The notes under the pieces: model-generated
Seen by the model: only the letters and a program-made list of their open reading frames with translations
The model's database searches: none
What the model was told of the DNA's origin: nothing
Program-made: the position numbers and the translations under genes
In this document: piece by piece, positions 13,801 through 28,700 of the stretch
How positions within the stretch are numbered: position 1 is the first letter of the stretch
How the letters are laid out: the number at the start of each line of letters is the position of its first letter
Assembly: GCA_964017195.1 (NCBI GenBank)
Contig: OZ024895.1
Coordinates: forward strand, 20,547,034-20,611,033
From: Siderastrea radians
Lineage: Eukaryota; Cnidaria; Anthozoa; Scleractinia; Rhizangiidae
Length of the DNA: 64,000 nucleotides
Direction: 5' to 3'

Positions 13801-16742
13801 AGTCGAATAAAAGAACTGAAATACACAAATTTAATGACGTTCTCCTTTGCGTTGCCGTCGTCGTTGCTCAAAGTCCCTATCGTGTGGCTTGTTAAGTTGT
13901 TTCAATATATTTTCCTAACAGCAAAACCTGATGAGAGTCACCAGTAATAACAAATGGTTGGAATTTTTACAAAAACTTACTCAAGCAGGTCCATTAGATG
14001 CCTTATAAAATCTCCTTGTCCAAGAAGAAGATATAGTCGAAGCGCCTAAAAGGAAAAAAAAAGTGTTAGCTCTATTTTAGCAAGCACCCACCCACGAGTT
14101 CCCACTATCATCCCCTTGTCTACTTGAAGAGCCAAATTAGAAACAAATGAGACCACAAGAAAGTACAGTGTGCAGTAGCCTTCATTTAAATGGTCACACT
14201 TTAGGATTTTACCCACGGTCTCAATAGTTAGAACCACCTTGTACAGCATAATAAACAGTGCCACAGGAAAGTACTGCTCAGTAGCTTTCACTTGAATGGT
14301 CGCACATAAGGATTTTATCCACAGACTCAAACGTTAGAACCACCTTGTATAGTATAATACAGTACCACAATAAAGTACTGCTCAGTGGTTTTCATTTGAG
14401 TAGTCACACTTCTAGTTAGGATTTCTTCCACAGACTCAAAAGTTAGAGCCACCTTGTACAGTACAATAAACAGGAATAAACAGGAATAAACAGCACCATA
14501 GGAAAGTACTGCTCAGTAGCTTTCATTTGACTGGTCACACATTAGAATTTCAGAACCAGGTGATTTCTTTTGACTCCCATTAAGTAATTTAAAAAAACTC
14601 CTTGGCCATACCCTAAATCCATGCATGGTGAAAGCTATCTGACTACCTTTTCCACTTGACTGTAATCATGATGTTTATCTTACCCTCAAATGATCAAGGA
14701 ACTTGTACTTAGAGAAGAAAATTTCCAGCAGTCTTTTGCTTGTTATTCTGTAAGCAGTGTCTACTATTTCCTGCAGAGCTGCACCTCCAAAGTCTTCATC
14801 AGCTGTCAACTGGGCTGCAGCTAGAATTATCATGTAAGATGGAATCCATCAGGAAATTGTCTGGAGTAATTTTAATTTTCAGTAGACAAAAACCTTGTAC
14901 CAGAATAATTTAAAGCATGTCGCATTCTTTTTTACACTTTTTAAGAGCTATAGATGTAATTTGTTATCTGTAATAGCCCCAAAGACAATTTCTTATGGCA
15001 GCCCAAGAAAACAAATTTCAAATTTCACAAAATGAAATCTTATGCATAAAACTTTACCTGTGCTTACACAATTCCTGTGAAATTTGAAATTTAATTTCTT
15101 GGGCTCCCATAAGAAATTGTCTTTGGTGTTATTAAAGATAACTAATTACATCTATAGCTCTTAAAAAGTGTAAAAAAGAATGCGATATACTTTAAATTAT
15201 TCTGGTACATGGTTTTTGTCCACTGATTACTCAATTTCCTGATGGATTCCGTCTTAACAACATTCCATTATTGTGATCTGTTGACTGTTCAGGGTCCTAA
15301 GGGGGTTTAGTGCTTCAGGGCTCCAGACTAAAAAATTCAGGGCTCCTGGCCTCCAAGAAAGAAGAAGGCTCCATTTATCCAGAATCATCATATATTTGTC
15401 TGGGCTCCAAATAGGAAAATGCTTTGGGCTCTGGGTTCCAGTGCAAAAATTTCATGGCACCAGCACTTCAAGGACCCCGCCTTTGAGACCCTGATTCTTC
15501 TGACTGCATTTAAAATGGCATTATATGCGTAATGTTGTAATGTTGTCTCACATGCTGGCTTGAGGTTGGTTCAAAAACTGTAATAAGGAACTTAAGCACC
15601 AATGTTTGCAAGCCATGGATGGCAACTGGAGGCCAAGTGTTTTCAAACACCAAACCAAGATTTTGGCAGCCTAAATTCCAAGAAATTCGCTCTCGTTACT
15701 TTTGCACAGTACTGTAAAAACTGAAACTACTCAAGCAAAGTACAAGTGATTTATTTGTTATCTGTTTGAGCCAAAACGAAAGAAATCAACCAAGCATTGT
15801 CTCTGCTTTTATTTTAATATAACCACTTTTTATTACAAAGTATTTTAGGATAGTAATAAAAAGTACATAATTTCTGGGAAACAGTTAACACAGTCATGTA
15901 CCTGATGCTTCTTGTGATCTGTTGTAATCCAAATCTTTCTCTTCACCTCCCCTGATGGGGCTACGATCTTGGCAAACACGTCGGATGAAGTTGATGGACT
16001 TTCCGATGTTTAAAATCTGAAAGTTAAGGTTTACAAAAATTTAACCCATAAAAATCAATCAAAAGAACATGTAAATTAAAGCATTCTACATGCAATTGCC
16101 AGAACACAGATGTACAGTCAATGCTATTTTACATGTAATAAAATGTATTATTTAACTAATTTTTTTCATTTTTTTATTATTTAACTATAAAGCTCTATTT
16201 TTTTTGGACTAAAAGCCTTGAACAACTCAGCTGTTGTATATGTAAATCACTAAATATCCCAAAGTTTTGCATCCAATTTTGTTGAAAGTTTAGTAAATTC
16301 GAAATCCAATTAAACTGAAAAGCATTAAGATATTCTTTCCGCAACTTACTCAACTAACAGTGCTAGTACAAAACTGAGTTGACAAGGTAAATTGGCCACC
16401 GTAAAGAAATTGAAAGCTGACGTTTCGAGCATTAGCCTTTCGTCAGAGTGAATTGGTGGCCAATTTACCTTAACAACTCAGTTGATAAGTCCAAAGTTTT
16501 GTGTTTCACTTCCCAACCAACGCAGCACCTCAGTTTCTTTAGAAACTAACCCCTTGAGACCTATCTTTTTAAAAAAGCTTATCATTCTTAGTAGGGTTAA
16601 TTTTTGTTTGTACATTAATTTAGCTTTTTATTTATTCTTAACCATCTGTGAAGTGCCTAGAGCAGAACTGGATAGGCACTATATAAATTTTAATTATTAC
16701 TATTACTATTACTATTACTATTACTATTACTATTACTATTAC

Positions 16743-16776
<34 letters not shown>

Positions 16777-19700
16777 GTTGTTGTTGTTGTTGTTTAACAG
16801 TGCTAGTACCTTGGTCCCAAGCTCCATGGAGATGAATGATGGCAGCATGGGTTTTCTGATGCTGTACTTCTCATACCACAAGCGATCATCTTTGGTGTCA
16901 TAGTCCACAGCAACAAAAAACTGAAAACATACAAAGGTAGCAGGTGAAAGGTACAGTTTAATTAACAGGGAAAATGAATTCCCAAAGGATATCATATCCT
17001 TACATGTGTATCACCATTCCAGCATGCCTGTTCCTTACAACAGGAAATTTTGGAGACAAATGTAACAACTGCTGTGGGTGATTACCTAAGGGATCATTGC
17101 AAGGGAAAATGACCCTCTCAAGAAACGAATTAGAGAGGCCATCAAAATACACTGCCAGGCCCCAACAATGAATTGAGACAATGGATACAAGCTCCTGGCG
17201 AGCTACCCGGATGTTTTGTGAATTTATCACCATCCTAAAGCACGTGACAAAATGTCAAACTCCATCACATTTTGTAAAATTCTGTGACGGAGTCGAAAGC
17301 TTGTGGTTCACAGAAAGTTTGGATCCTGAGAAAGAAACCTGATTTGTTTTGAATAACATTATTATTCTCAAAGGGCCATTAAATTTACACAATAATTGTG
17401 TAAATTTAATGGCCCTTTGAGAATAATAATGTTATTCAAAACAAATCAGGTTTCTTTCACAGAATCCAAAATTTATGTTTAATAAGTTGTTATTTATAAT
17501 GATTAAAGATCAATTATCTATCTTTAATCATCATAAATACATGTAACAACTTATTAAGGGAACCTCCACTGTTACAACAAATTGACGTTAAGTTGTTCGA
17601 AATAAAGTCTAAATTTTAGTTCTTTAAGTTAACAAGTGAAAAGAAAGTTCTAGTGTACCAAAAAGTTAGATATGAATATCACCTATTTTTGCTTTTGAAT
17701 TTCCAGTACACTACCATTTTGAATTTTGATGATGTCAACAATAGTATGCAACAACAGTGGGAACCATATGTCATCAAAAACATTCAAAATGGCAGTGCTC
17801 GGGAAATTCAAAAGCGAAAATAGGTGGTATTCATGTCCAGGTTTTTGGTTCACTAACCAAAGACTACAAAGGCATTGAATTCAAGACCATAGTACTAGAA
17901 AATGACCCCTATTTGAAGCATTTTACACAAGGAAATAGAAACCTACCCTCAACTCCCGAGAGGTTTGCAGCAAATTCGCAGACCTCTTGCTCTAGTGACT
18001 ATTTTAACAATATTATCTGGATAGACCCTTTGTGCAATGACACTCGCTCATTAGACCATTTTATTCATTCCTTATTCATATTATTTTGTACCTATTGTTT
18101 TATACATTTTACATACTTGCCGCATCCTTACACTTTTTACACATCTTACTTTACATTTGTATACAGGCCTACATGGAATATTTTCTTATCCCTGATGATG
18201 CCATTTATTGGTGAAAGCTTGGATTTCAGACTTTAATTTTTACAGTAGCGTTAGGCCTCATTTGAACCTTTATATTATAATTTATTCAAAAATAATTATT
18301 CTAGCTACTAGTCAACCTTAGTACTAAGTATGTTACAGCACTTAAAAACCCTACACTTTTTAAATTTAAGTTGGCCAGGTGCCCACACTGTACCTCATTA
18401 TACAGATCATCCAGTTCACCCTCATAAATCCATCTATCAAGAATAACACGGATTGGACGAGCAACCTGCAAAAAAATACAGCAACATATAACTTTGTGTA
18501 CAAGTACATGTAGGTGAGGCATGCAAAGAAGCAGCCCAGTGTACAGTATTTACTGAAATGCAAGTTTTAACCAGTTTTGTTTCAGATCTTTGTAATATGT
18601 GCACTGCACGATGTTGGTAACATCTCGACAGACCCTCCCACTTTCTCAAGTTTTTTGACGTTTTAATAAACTTGCTTTTATCATAATCACCAAACAACTG
18701 CTCTTACCAGATTAAGAGTGTGCCTGACAAGGGACTTGACAAATGGATCACCATGTTGCATGTTCGAATGAAGGGCAGATAACAGGGCACCTCCTTTTTT
18801 TCCTGCAGAACATCAAGGGTTGAGAAATGTAGGGTTACTTGAATAGCATCTACATGTACAGGTACTTGTACTATTTCAACTTGGTTAAATGTCACGAGCT
18901 TAGGAGTCTCTTTCAGTCAGTGGTCAAGCCCACATGTGCAGGCTCACATGGATCGTTGTTGCTTTGTTACGGCTGGGATCTTCGAGTTCTTGAGCGGTTT
19001 TTAGCAGTTGTTTTTCAGCGGTCCTGAATGGTTTTCTAGCAGCTGTTTTAAGCCTTCCCCCATCCCATCCTCTATTTTTTGTTCCACTGATTCATTCAGT
19101 GTGACAGGTGCCTGGAATGGAGGCTCACGGCTGGGTTGCAGGCATTTGCCAGCTAAGGGGGCAGGGTTGTCCCTAACAGCCGGCAGCTGGCAGAATTAAC
19201 CGGCTACTTGGGTTGTTTGTGCCGGCTACTTTTGTGATATATGTATTTTTTAAAGACAAATTATTTGTTCCTTTACTGGCGCGTTTATATGAAAATGCAA
19301 CTTATTTCCCATTGCAGTTTATTGACTTAAAAATAATCTGGTTGGCACAGAGATACACGATTATTCGTTCTTTACATTGAGATCTGGGAATTACATGTAG
19401 AAAACCACTGAAGGCATGAGTTTATACAAATAAAATTGAAAAGGTACGATTACTTTTGGAACTGACGTTATTGGAAATTTGTGCTCAGAATCAAGGAAAT
19501 TCCGTTTCTGGGGACTTCAAATGTAAAAATTTCCTGGGGGGGCATGCCCCCAGACCCCCCCTAGAAGGGATCGCCTTCGGTGCTCCATAATCACTATCCG
19601 GCTACTTAGAAATTTTTGCCAGCTACTTGAAAAGTTGTGGACAACCCTGTGGGGGGGGGGGGGGTATTCTATCTAGGGGCTGGCTGGCCACCCACCTTCC

Positions 19701-22700
19701 ATTTAAGTGAGGCAGTCGGTTAAGTTTTTGTTAACCACAACTGCCTCAGTACACTCAACACACTCAAAGAAAAAACAAGTTGCAGAATGTCACGCATGGG
19801 TGACATTGGTGTACAAGCAATGGGTTAGGTTTTTTTTTTCAGCAAAATAATCCCAGCATTTGGGGTCCTTCTAAGACAGGCACCTCTCTAGGCCATACAA
19901 AAGCTCTATGCTGGTACCAGAGGTGAGCATTTCGAAGAGAGCTCAATCTTCCAAGATACATGAAATTGTATCTTCAAACAAAGGGCTCAAGGGGGCTCTG
20001 AAAAAAGGTACCAGTACTTTGTTATTTGATGAGTGTTTCGTTTCTGCCCCTGTTTTATATCTGTGCAAGAGGAAAAGACTGTAAAATGTCCTAATAGCCA
20101 GGCCAAAACCTTCCTATTCATACATTTTTAGAGGACGGGGACTTGACTGACGATCCAGAACGCTAACATATGACAATAAATAGCCAAACATGCTTAACAC
20201 AGTTTTGCCCAGAGGGCTTCCTCTTTTTTCTTTTTTACAGCAATCAAAATACTATTAATGAAATCGAGAAATCTGGGTGTCTTTTAGCATTTCCCAAAAA
20301 TTTTAATAACACTATTAAAAGAATACCGTAAACTGCTGCTTATCAGCCCTGGGCTTATATAACTTCATAAGGGGTTTTGCGTGGGCTTATAAATGGAGGG
20401 GCTTGTATCGGGGGGGGGGGGGGGGGCTTGTAAGCGGAATAAAAAGACGGTTTCAAAATGAGCCACAGCAGTGTTGATCGAAAGACGTTTTTAATTTACC
20501 AGTTTTTAATTAACCTTTGACATGTGCTAATAAATTGAATTCATTTCAATTTTAACAACAAAATCACTGTAACAACAACTCGAACGCAACGAGCGTAACC
20601 GGAACATAACAAAACAGAAGTTCAGAGTTCATCTTCGCAGTGTTCGGTGAGAGTGCTTGATAGGAAAACTAGAGGGGGGGCTTACATCTGGGGGGCTTAT
20701 AACCGGGTGTATTTTTTTGTTTACAGGTAGATGGGCCTATAACTGGGGGGCTTATAGGCGGGGGGGGCTTATAAGCAGCAGTTTACGGTAATGTAATTGA
20801 AATACTGTGGAGGAACAACTAGGTGTGTAACCCTCACCTTTACAAGCATCAACCAGTGCAGCTAGAGTCCTCAGCCTCATCAATGGGTCATACGTCCACA
20901 CCATCAGCCTGCGTAGAGTCAAACTTCCACTGGCACCCTCCCCCACAAATCCTGCATCTCCAACTTGTTGCTGCCCCTCCAGAACAGCCAACAGTCTGTA
21001 GTATTCAGTGAGCTCCTGCTGCAGTGCTGCACAGAAACTCTGACCAACCAGTCCCATGGCTTTGTCCCCTGTGTGACAAGATTTTGCATGTAACATTAAC
21101 CCTTTAAAACCCAATAGTGACAAGCATCTAATTTCTCCTTACAATATCCCTACTTGATTAAACATATGGGTCATGAGAATAAAGGATGTGATCACCAAAC
21201 TTAAAATATCTTGATGTTTGTGCAAAGTCTCCCAACTGGTACCATAAGAAACATATGGACAACAGTGAGGAGAATACGCATGTTGATACTGGGGCTTAAA
21301 GGGTTATGGGAAGGTCAAACAAACACAGCGGCACAAAACTTCAGACTTTCAGTTGTCAAGTTATCATTTCACAGCCTGTTAGGAATCCCTCATTTTTCAT
21401 AAATCAATAACTTTGCTATGTGGAAAAATCAAAGGCTCCTATGAGCTAGCTCGTGAAGACAAAATGATCTTAATAAGTAGTCTGCAGAGATTATTTTCCA
21501 CTCTTTGATCAGTTTTGAAGTTTAATTTTAAAAAATGTTCCTTCATATTTTGAATAATTTCAAAAAGTTTTGAAAACATTTTGTATTATTTGCTTGTTGC
21601 TCCATCGCAACTTTGGTAATAAATGATTTCTCTAGTCTGCTTTTTTTCTGCTGGTTTGTATATGAACAATTTCTTCACATGGGGTAATTGTTTGTCGGCG
21701 AGTTGGTTTAGTGGCACAGTGTAAGTTAAAGGGGCTATGTCACAGGTATTTTTGTCACCTTGGTGTCAAATTCTGCTTAAATCAAAACTAAGGAGAATAA
21801 AAATTAATCAGTGAATAATAGTTTTTGCTAGACAGCAGGGAAAACTTGAAAAACAGCGGCCCAATTTCCTGACCATCCGTGGCCAAAGGCACTTATTTGC
21901 AGTTTGAGTGTACTAGTAGAGTTGTTTTAAAGTGCCACTGGGACGAAAATTCATAGGCTTATTTCGGCCAAATTCTGTCGCAGAATATCGCGCTTTGTTC
22001 ATATTTCCCCAGAAAACTGAACAACAAACCTTCCATCCAAGTATTTTTTAGCTCCAAAGTGGCGTAAAATGTGTCCGCCATTACTGAAAACGTGTTCCTT
22101 GGTGATTGCGCAATTTAATAGCTCGTGACGTCAGAGGCTCACCTCAGTCGCGTTTCCTTGTGTTTTGACTGAAGATATCTACCGTCGACTGCGAAACCTC
22201 CGAAGAGTATTTCTACGATTCGGAACAGTCTTTAGCTTCCGAAGCATCTGAGGATTCGCTTCATTTGGCAAATGAAGAATTTTTCTTACCGTACGATGTA
22301 AGAACTGATGTGAGGTTTCAACTAATAATCTTGTCAGTCAACAAACTGTTTAAAGTTTTTTTTCTCGCCATATTATTTGAGTTATTTGGCGGGAGTTCAA
22401 AACATAAGCGAAATATGCTTATACAATGATTGTAGTTCAGGCCCCAGTTGCTCAAAAGTGGATAACTCTTTTTCAACAGATAAGTTGCCGTCCGGCGGGA
22501 TAAAATTTATCGCTTGCTTCATCTCGGTTGTTAAGTTTAGATAGCGCTATCAAGCCAGCTGTTCAGCCGCTATCCAGCGGATAAAGTTGTCCATTCCAAG
22601 GTACACATGTAGGTTGTGTAACTTTTATCCACTGAATAAACCCGTAGCAAAATAGACATGGCTATTCGAAGAGTTGATCTTTTAAGCTGTGGAAATTTAG

Positions 22701-25700
22701 ACAAAACACCTATAAAAACTTAATAGACTTTGATGCTCGCGAATTCTTAAGCATGGGTCTATCGATGTTATGGTTGGTGTGGGAGAAAATAAAAGAAGCT
22801 ATACTTTGTCTGCCGTTGTTTATGTTCATTATATATTATAAAAGAGTATTGAGATTTTTGGCCATTCTTGGCATAGTCTGGGAAACCTTCTTGAAAAACC
22901 GTAACTGTTGTAGTCAGCTGCCAGGCAGCTTATCGTGTCTATCACAGTGCTCGCTTGGCGCTGCTAAATATTGTAAACAGTTTTTATAGAATTCCTTTTC
23001 TGAGCCGAAAGAAGTGGAATAAATCAAAACCTTTTTTTCAAGAACTGGAGGCCTTGTGTGACCGGAATCTAAATATTTGTAGTCAAAATTAAAAGCCACA
23101 AGGAAAATTTTCCGCTGCTCAACAACAACATGCGGACCGCCAAGAAAACGAAGCTTTCGCTTGCCTTATTCGCTGCGTAAAAATAATAACTTGATATTTC
23201 ATGATTTTTCTTAGTAGTTCATTTACTAAGATTGCTATGACAGTAAAAAGAAATAACATTGTTAAACCCTTAAGCAAACGGTGGTGTGTGATATTTTTTC
23301 CCAACTTCAATTTCCACGCACCGACGATCCGATCTATTAAAGCCTTTATCTCGAACAACAACAACAACATTTTATTTGCATTCCCAATTACAAATGCCAT
23401 TGCACATAGAAAAGAGAAAGAAAAAAAGTTGCGAAATCGATTAATTTACAATTCCTGTATCTATTGATCCATAAGCATTTCTTAATGCAAAAGCTTCGTA
23501 AATGAAGTAACCTAATTTTTTACAAGTGAAAGCGTCAATGCAATTTTGTCATGAGCATTTAAGAATCGAAATCAGAATATTTACTAGGAATATCGTCCAT
23601 TAAAGATTTTCTAATTGCATCATCTCTATTGCAAGATAAGAGAAAGTGTACTTCGTTTTCAATTCTCAGATGCTCAGGAAGTTTAGGGGTGGAATGTATT
23701 CCACTTTCAATTCTTAGGTTGTAATTACCTAACCTAAGTTTTGCTACTACCCGAACAATAATGTCAATCGACTGTTCACCGACAGGAAATAAAGAGAGAA
23801 AAGTTCCTCCACATTCAGGATGGTATGTTATAAAATAAATGTCCATGCTTCTAAGCGATTACTGCTCTGAAATTAACACACGCGCAATTTAAAAAAAGCA
23901 AAAGATAAGCAGTACAAACTATATCGGCTTAATCACGGCGGTCAGGACTGCAGACACCGAAGATCTTCGCGCTAGCAGACGGCAGAACTGAAAGGGTTTT
24001 TCCACGACGATAATAAATTTTAAAATACGTTAAAAGAAAATCAGTTTTGCACAATCGTGGATGCGTTGAAAAAGAAACAAACTATCACTTGAACTACGTT
24101 ATAAGATTAGGTACAGTATGTTGCCCAGTTTTCGTACGGGCCCAGTTTTCGTACAAAAAGAACTTTATTTGATTATTTTCGTCGGTCATTTAAATCTTCG
24201 TCAACCGAAGAATTCCAAAAGTAAAAGGAACATCTCAGCTATAAATTGCCGGTTTTGCCGGGCTTTTTGACGAAGAGGCAGGTCAGTGGGGACAATTTCT
24301 TTCGGGGTGAGTAAAAGTTTAGCGGCTAATATTTGCCCTTTTCACTGCACAGTAAAGGTATTGTAGATGAACAAATAGCCCATTTTGCTGGTAATTTTGC
24401 AAGGAACTTCATGATTTTTGGACAGATGATAGACAAAAGAAGAAAGTGAATGGAAAAACTTTCAACGCCAGCTTAAATTTAACTCCTGAATTCTAGCGGT
24501 GAGAATCTTCGCATACATTTTGACCTACTGTGCCAGTTTTCGTACACTTAGCTGCGCCTTTCTCAAAACCTCTTTTTAGATAAGTTAAAGAACTGAATTT
24601 TAAACTTTACTGTTCGAAAACTAATAGGTCGCAAGTGCAGCAAAGATTACACAACAATCCTTGCAAAGTACGATACACTACATGTATTTGTTGTGGTATA
24701 ACAGCGACGCTTTACATCCAGGTCACGCAAAGGTCACGAATAATAATAAATGTAATCCCACGCAAACAATCTAAATCGTCAAATAATTAACTAAGGTAGA
24801 TGTGTATGCATACAATGTTGACATACACCGTGAAATATCGTTAGCTTACCGGTTTTACTGATTTTTTCACTCCGTTGCGATTCTAATTAACATTTACAAA
24901 AGTAGGTAAGAAAAGCAAGCGTAAGCGGAAACGGAAGTAAAGAGTTTGCTATTCCAAAGGCGTATTAAAGCGGAAACGGAAGGAAAACGTCGAATCTTAT
25001 ACAGGCCTTTTCTTAAGAGTTGTAATACGCAGAATAGTAACCTGTCAACTACCTTTACCAAGGCAGTAAATGACGTACGAGACAGTGGATTGAGCGTAAG
25101 AAAAGCCGCCCAAAAGTGAGGGACCAAAAAAATCAACACTGCAGGATGGATTAAACATCCACCCCCCAAATAACCATTTGCTTTGTACGCAAAATTTTGG
25201 TCGCTAAGCCGATATTTATTCACAAACCGAAGAGAAAACACGATAAGCACTCAGCAGGGTGGCTGACACATCAGTTTGCGTCGAGCGTTTTCGTGGAGAA
25301 ATGTTGTTTTGTCGATGTAAGAAAACTGGGCCAGGTGTACGAAGACTGGGCAACTTAGGAAAAATGGCATAATTTTGAACGTACGTCGATCAAGCGGCCA
25401 ATCGTTTTAGATATTGAAGGTGAGTAAATGGGCTATCTTTAATAGAAAATTCTGAAATTTTCGTCTCACAGACGAAAAGATATAGCGATTACAAACTAAA
25501 GTGTACGAAAACTGGGCAACACACTGTACCTTTCGTCTTGTTCGCGCAGATAATGTTTTTTCCGGTCTTTTTTTCCATATAGTTGGAATGGACAATGGAA
25601 TGATCGACCTCTGGGATCTTGCGACATGAACGGCCCTCTTGAAAAACTCGTCCGTGAAGTGATCAAAATGCCTCTCGGGTTGAAATTCGCACTGTGTGTG

Positions 25701-28700
25701 AGTACGAACATTGTCCTTTTTTCCATCGGGTCCGCTCGCAGGGCTTCGATGAAGCGAAATACTAGCTCGGTGGTTGGATTTATTGTTGTAGCATCGTACA
25801 GCACAAGTACTACCTGTCATAACTGCTGCAGCAAGGAAAAATTCAAAGTCGTGCAATAAACAGTTGGCAAGAAATCTTTCCTCGAGGCAAGTAACCATGT
25901 AAAGGCGATTGTAAAGGCACTAGTTTTGAGGTGAGCCTCTGACGTCACTTCCGCTCATTCGCAAGCCAGCTTCCGGAACAAGGGCCAGTAATGGCGGCCG
26001 CAAAATCTCGCCAAAAACCGTCCGAAAAAAGCGACTTCTAGTCGTCGTAATGAATTCAAATTTGGCACGGTGACTAAGAACCACAAACTATGTTCGAAAA
26101 TGTAAAAACATGGAATACCAAAATTCTGGTCCCAGTGGCACTTTAAACAGAAGTAGACCATTATTTTGGGTTTTCATCATTACAAACATGACTTTTGGCT
26201 TCTCAAATTAATGCTAAAAATTAGTGACATAGCCCTTTTAATCACCTTAAAGTGACAGTATCAGGTTTTTATCTCGGGAAGGAGCTCCTCTATATTTTCC
26301 CCTTTTATAAAGGTTCTATAAATGCTTTACATTATGTAACTCTGTACATATGCCTTGGGAAATCACAAGAAGCACTGAAAACAACAAAAACGATAGAAAC
26401 TTCCTTTGGGCTTGTCAAAGGAAGACGCAGAAAACAGTGCATGGCGATCCAGAAAAGCATCTGCCTAGCAGGCAAAATAAAATATATAGGTGCCTGCAAT
26501 ATTGTGTAGTGTTGTGATTTCGCAAACCAGCAGTAGTCAGCAAAACTACCAATAAAATTTCACGCAATATCGAGCAACCAACCAACTGCCCAAACTTCCC
26601 TCATGCTATAACCCGTTTCAATGCTACACATCTTCACGAGTTAAAGACTAAGAGCATTTAAACAAAACAAACTGTACAAGTAATTAAAGTGCAGTTAAAA
26701 TGCTTGGTGGAAAAAGAGCTGTAAGAGAGGTTAAATAGAACAAAAACTGACAAACCACTCAAACCAAACTCTACGCACAGACATTCACTGCTAGTTAATC
26801 GTGTGTCCTTAGAAACACACAAGGTACATGAAACATTGAGGCACTTTTACCACCAGTACACTTTTACCACCAGTACAACATGTCAAAAGCAACAAGGAAA
26901 TTCTACCTGCATGAGCATCTAAATACTTGCGTATCTTGCGGAACAGCCATCCAAGTTCCGCGAGTTTGTTTACAAGATCACGCACAGCTCTGGGAACTCC
27001 AAGTTTGGAATCAATGCGATATGCGTCACTGGACTGGTCAAGCTTGATAACTTTTCCTTCAATTCCTTGAAAGATGTAGATGATTTCTCGAAGCAGAGCA
27101 GCTTCAGAGACTTCATATGAGGCTATAAATGCAGAGATATGTTTTTGTTTGGGGTCAGAGATAAGCTTCTTCAACTGGCCCTCAACAGTTTCATTAGAAG
27201 ATGGCTACTGGTGAATATTACTCTGTACTGATTTCTTACTCAAATCCTCATAACAATTTCTCATAAAACTACCTATTTTGGCTAGATCCAACAAACACAC
27301 CTACAATTAACAACTTCAGAGAGTTTCCCAAAGTTGTGGCCGTAAATTATTTAGCTACAGTTAGTGACACTTAGTTGATTTCTTTTGTGTAAAACAAAGA
27401 AAATAAATGAGGCCTTATGTGCCACTCAGCATGAAGAGGTTGAGTGAGTGAGTGAGTGAGTGAGTGTAAGAAAATAATAGGAGACACTCAGTTGTTTAAT
27501 AAGAATCAATCACTTACTGTTTTGTGTGTCACTTCCATAACTCATGAATCGCACTGCAGGTGTCACAGCCAAAGACTGTCCAGTACTCGGTACCCTGTTC
27601 TGAGTCACACTTAGTGACTGGGAAACAAGGCTTGCCAGACGAGATCCATCACTGGCCTCACGTGCCATTACCTCATCTGCAAAGTGAACTGAGGGTGTCG
27701 GTCCATAATTTGGGGCAAATGATGAGGGTGTAGGAGTGGGGTCAGATGATCGTGATGGTATACTACTTATGCCAGAACTACTCTCAGAGGCATGTGTCAT
27801 GGACAGAATGCCAGGAGTGTGGCTGGAGGGACGGTTTGATGCCTGTGCAGATACAGCAGGTGTGGATGTTAGGTAAGTTGGCAATCCACGGCCAAAAAAA
27901 GATGGGGGTCCCGCAGGCTGTAAAAGAATCGTGTAAAATAATGAGCTTATATAATATACACCTTTTTATAAGTGTTGAGTTGCGAAGTTGAGAGAGGCAG
28001 CCAAATGGTATTTAAAACATATTCTTCCAACATAATGTTAGATAAAACTGTTTGATCATGTACACGTACACTGGGGATTAACAAGGGAATGAAAACTAAA
28101 TATTCCCTCCATGAGGAAAACCAGCTTTGGTATCCTATTTTCCAAGTAGGTGCATCTAGCAGTTGCCTCGTGATTGGACTACCTGATAGAACCAGAAAGT
28201 CTGTCTTCATGGAAGGTTGGATGGACAGACAGACAGTGCAATTGGTTTTCCAATTGCACCTTTGTGACCTCATGATACAGCCAATTTAGATTATGAATAT
28301 AACACCACAAATATTAGATAAATTATGCATTTAGAACTGTTGATACCAGGTCCTTTCAATAATGTTAGTACAACATTAGAAGGGTCTATATCTATAATTA
28401 TAGTATCTTTGCTGTCACTGAATATCCATGAGGGCTTAACCCTTTAAGCCCTAAGCCCCGATGAAAATGAAATTTCTCTGTACATGATCACGACTTGTTT
28501 GAACATTCAAGTGATGAGAATAAAGGAAGTGATCACTCATCACTGAGGATAGGATCTCTTGATATTTAGACAAATTCTCCTTATTAGTTTCATAATAAAT
28601 GTATGGAGATCAGTAATGAGAATATGCATTTTTATATCAGTTCCTAAAGGGTTCACAGGTCAGTCACAGAAAGTTGTCTTAGCAGGATAACTCAACACAG

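Larger units (their letters stand above)
21931..26142. mobile_element. Kolobok-like TTAA-flanked transposon, 4.2 kb
   Basis: Inverted ends AGTGCCACTGGGAC and GTCCCAGTGGCACT-type are flanked by TTAA at 21927-21930 and 26143-26146. Arms continue inward for about 200 bases, to ...GACGTCAGAGGCTCACCTC and its complement near 25929-25953. A decayed THAP domain lies near the right end. TTAA target plus a THAP domain is the combination known for the Kolobok superfamily. No intact transposase ORF was found; the interior also holds a mariner-like insertion and a LINE relic. Confidence 0.7.
21727..26243. mobile_element. Outer inverted-terminus element hosting a Kolobok-like element
   Basis: AAAGGGGCTATGTCAC at the left and GTGACATAGCCCTTTTA at the right are inverted ends of a small element. 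Its centre is occupied by the 4.2-kb element below. Confidence 0.7.

Noticed and set aside
16482..16995. Poly-Tyr and poly-Asn reading frames
   Set aside because: They run through a triplet microsatellite; only the part covering GCP3 exon 11 is real coding sequence.
17757..18236. 159-codon plus-strand frame
   Set aside because: It starts inside a MITE, has no recognisable domain, and runs antisense in a GCP3 intron.
24894..25250. 118-codon minus-strand frame as a mariner transposase
   Set aside because: No DDE motif, helix-turn-helix or other transposase signature was seen; probably chance.
27123..27195. Upstream continuation of GCP3 exon 7
   Set aside because: The frame is open, but acceptors there give the wrong phase. 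ATTTATAG at 27123 restores the phase and the conserved start of the GRIP1 domain.
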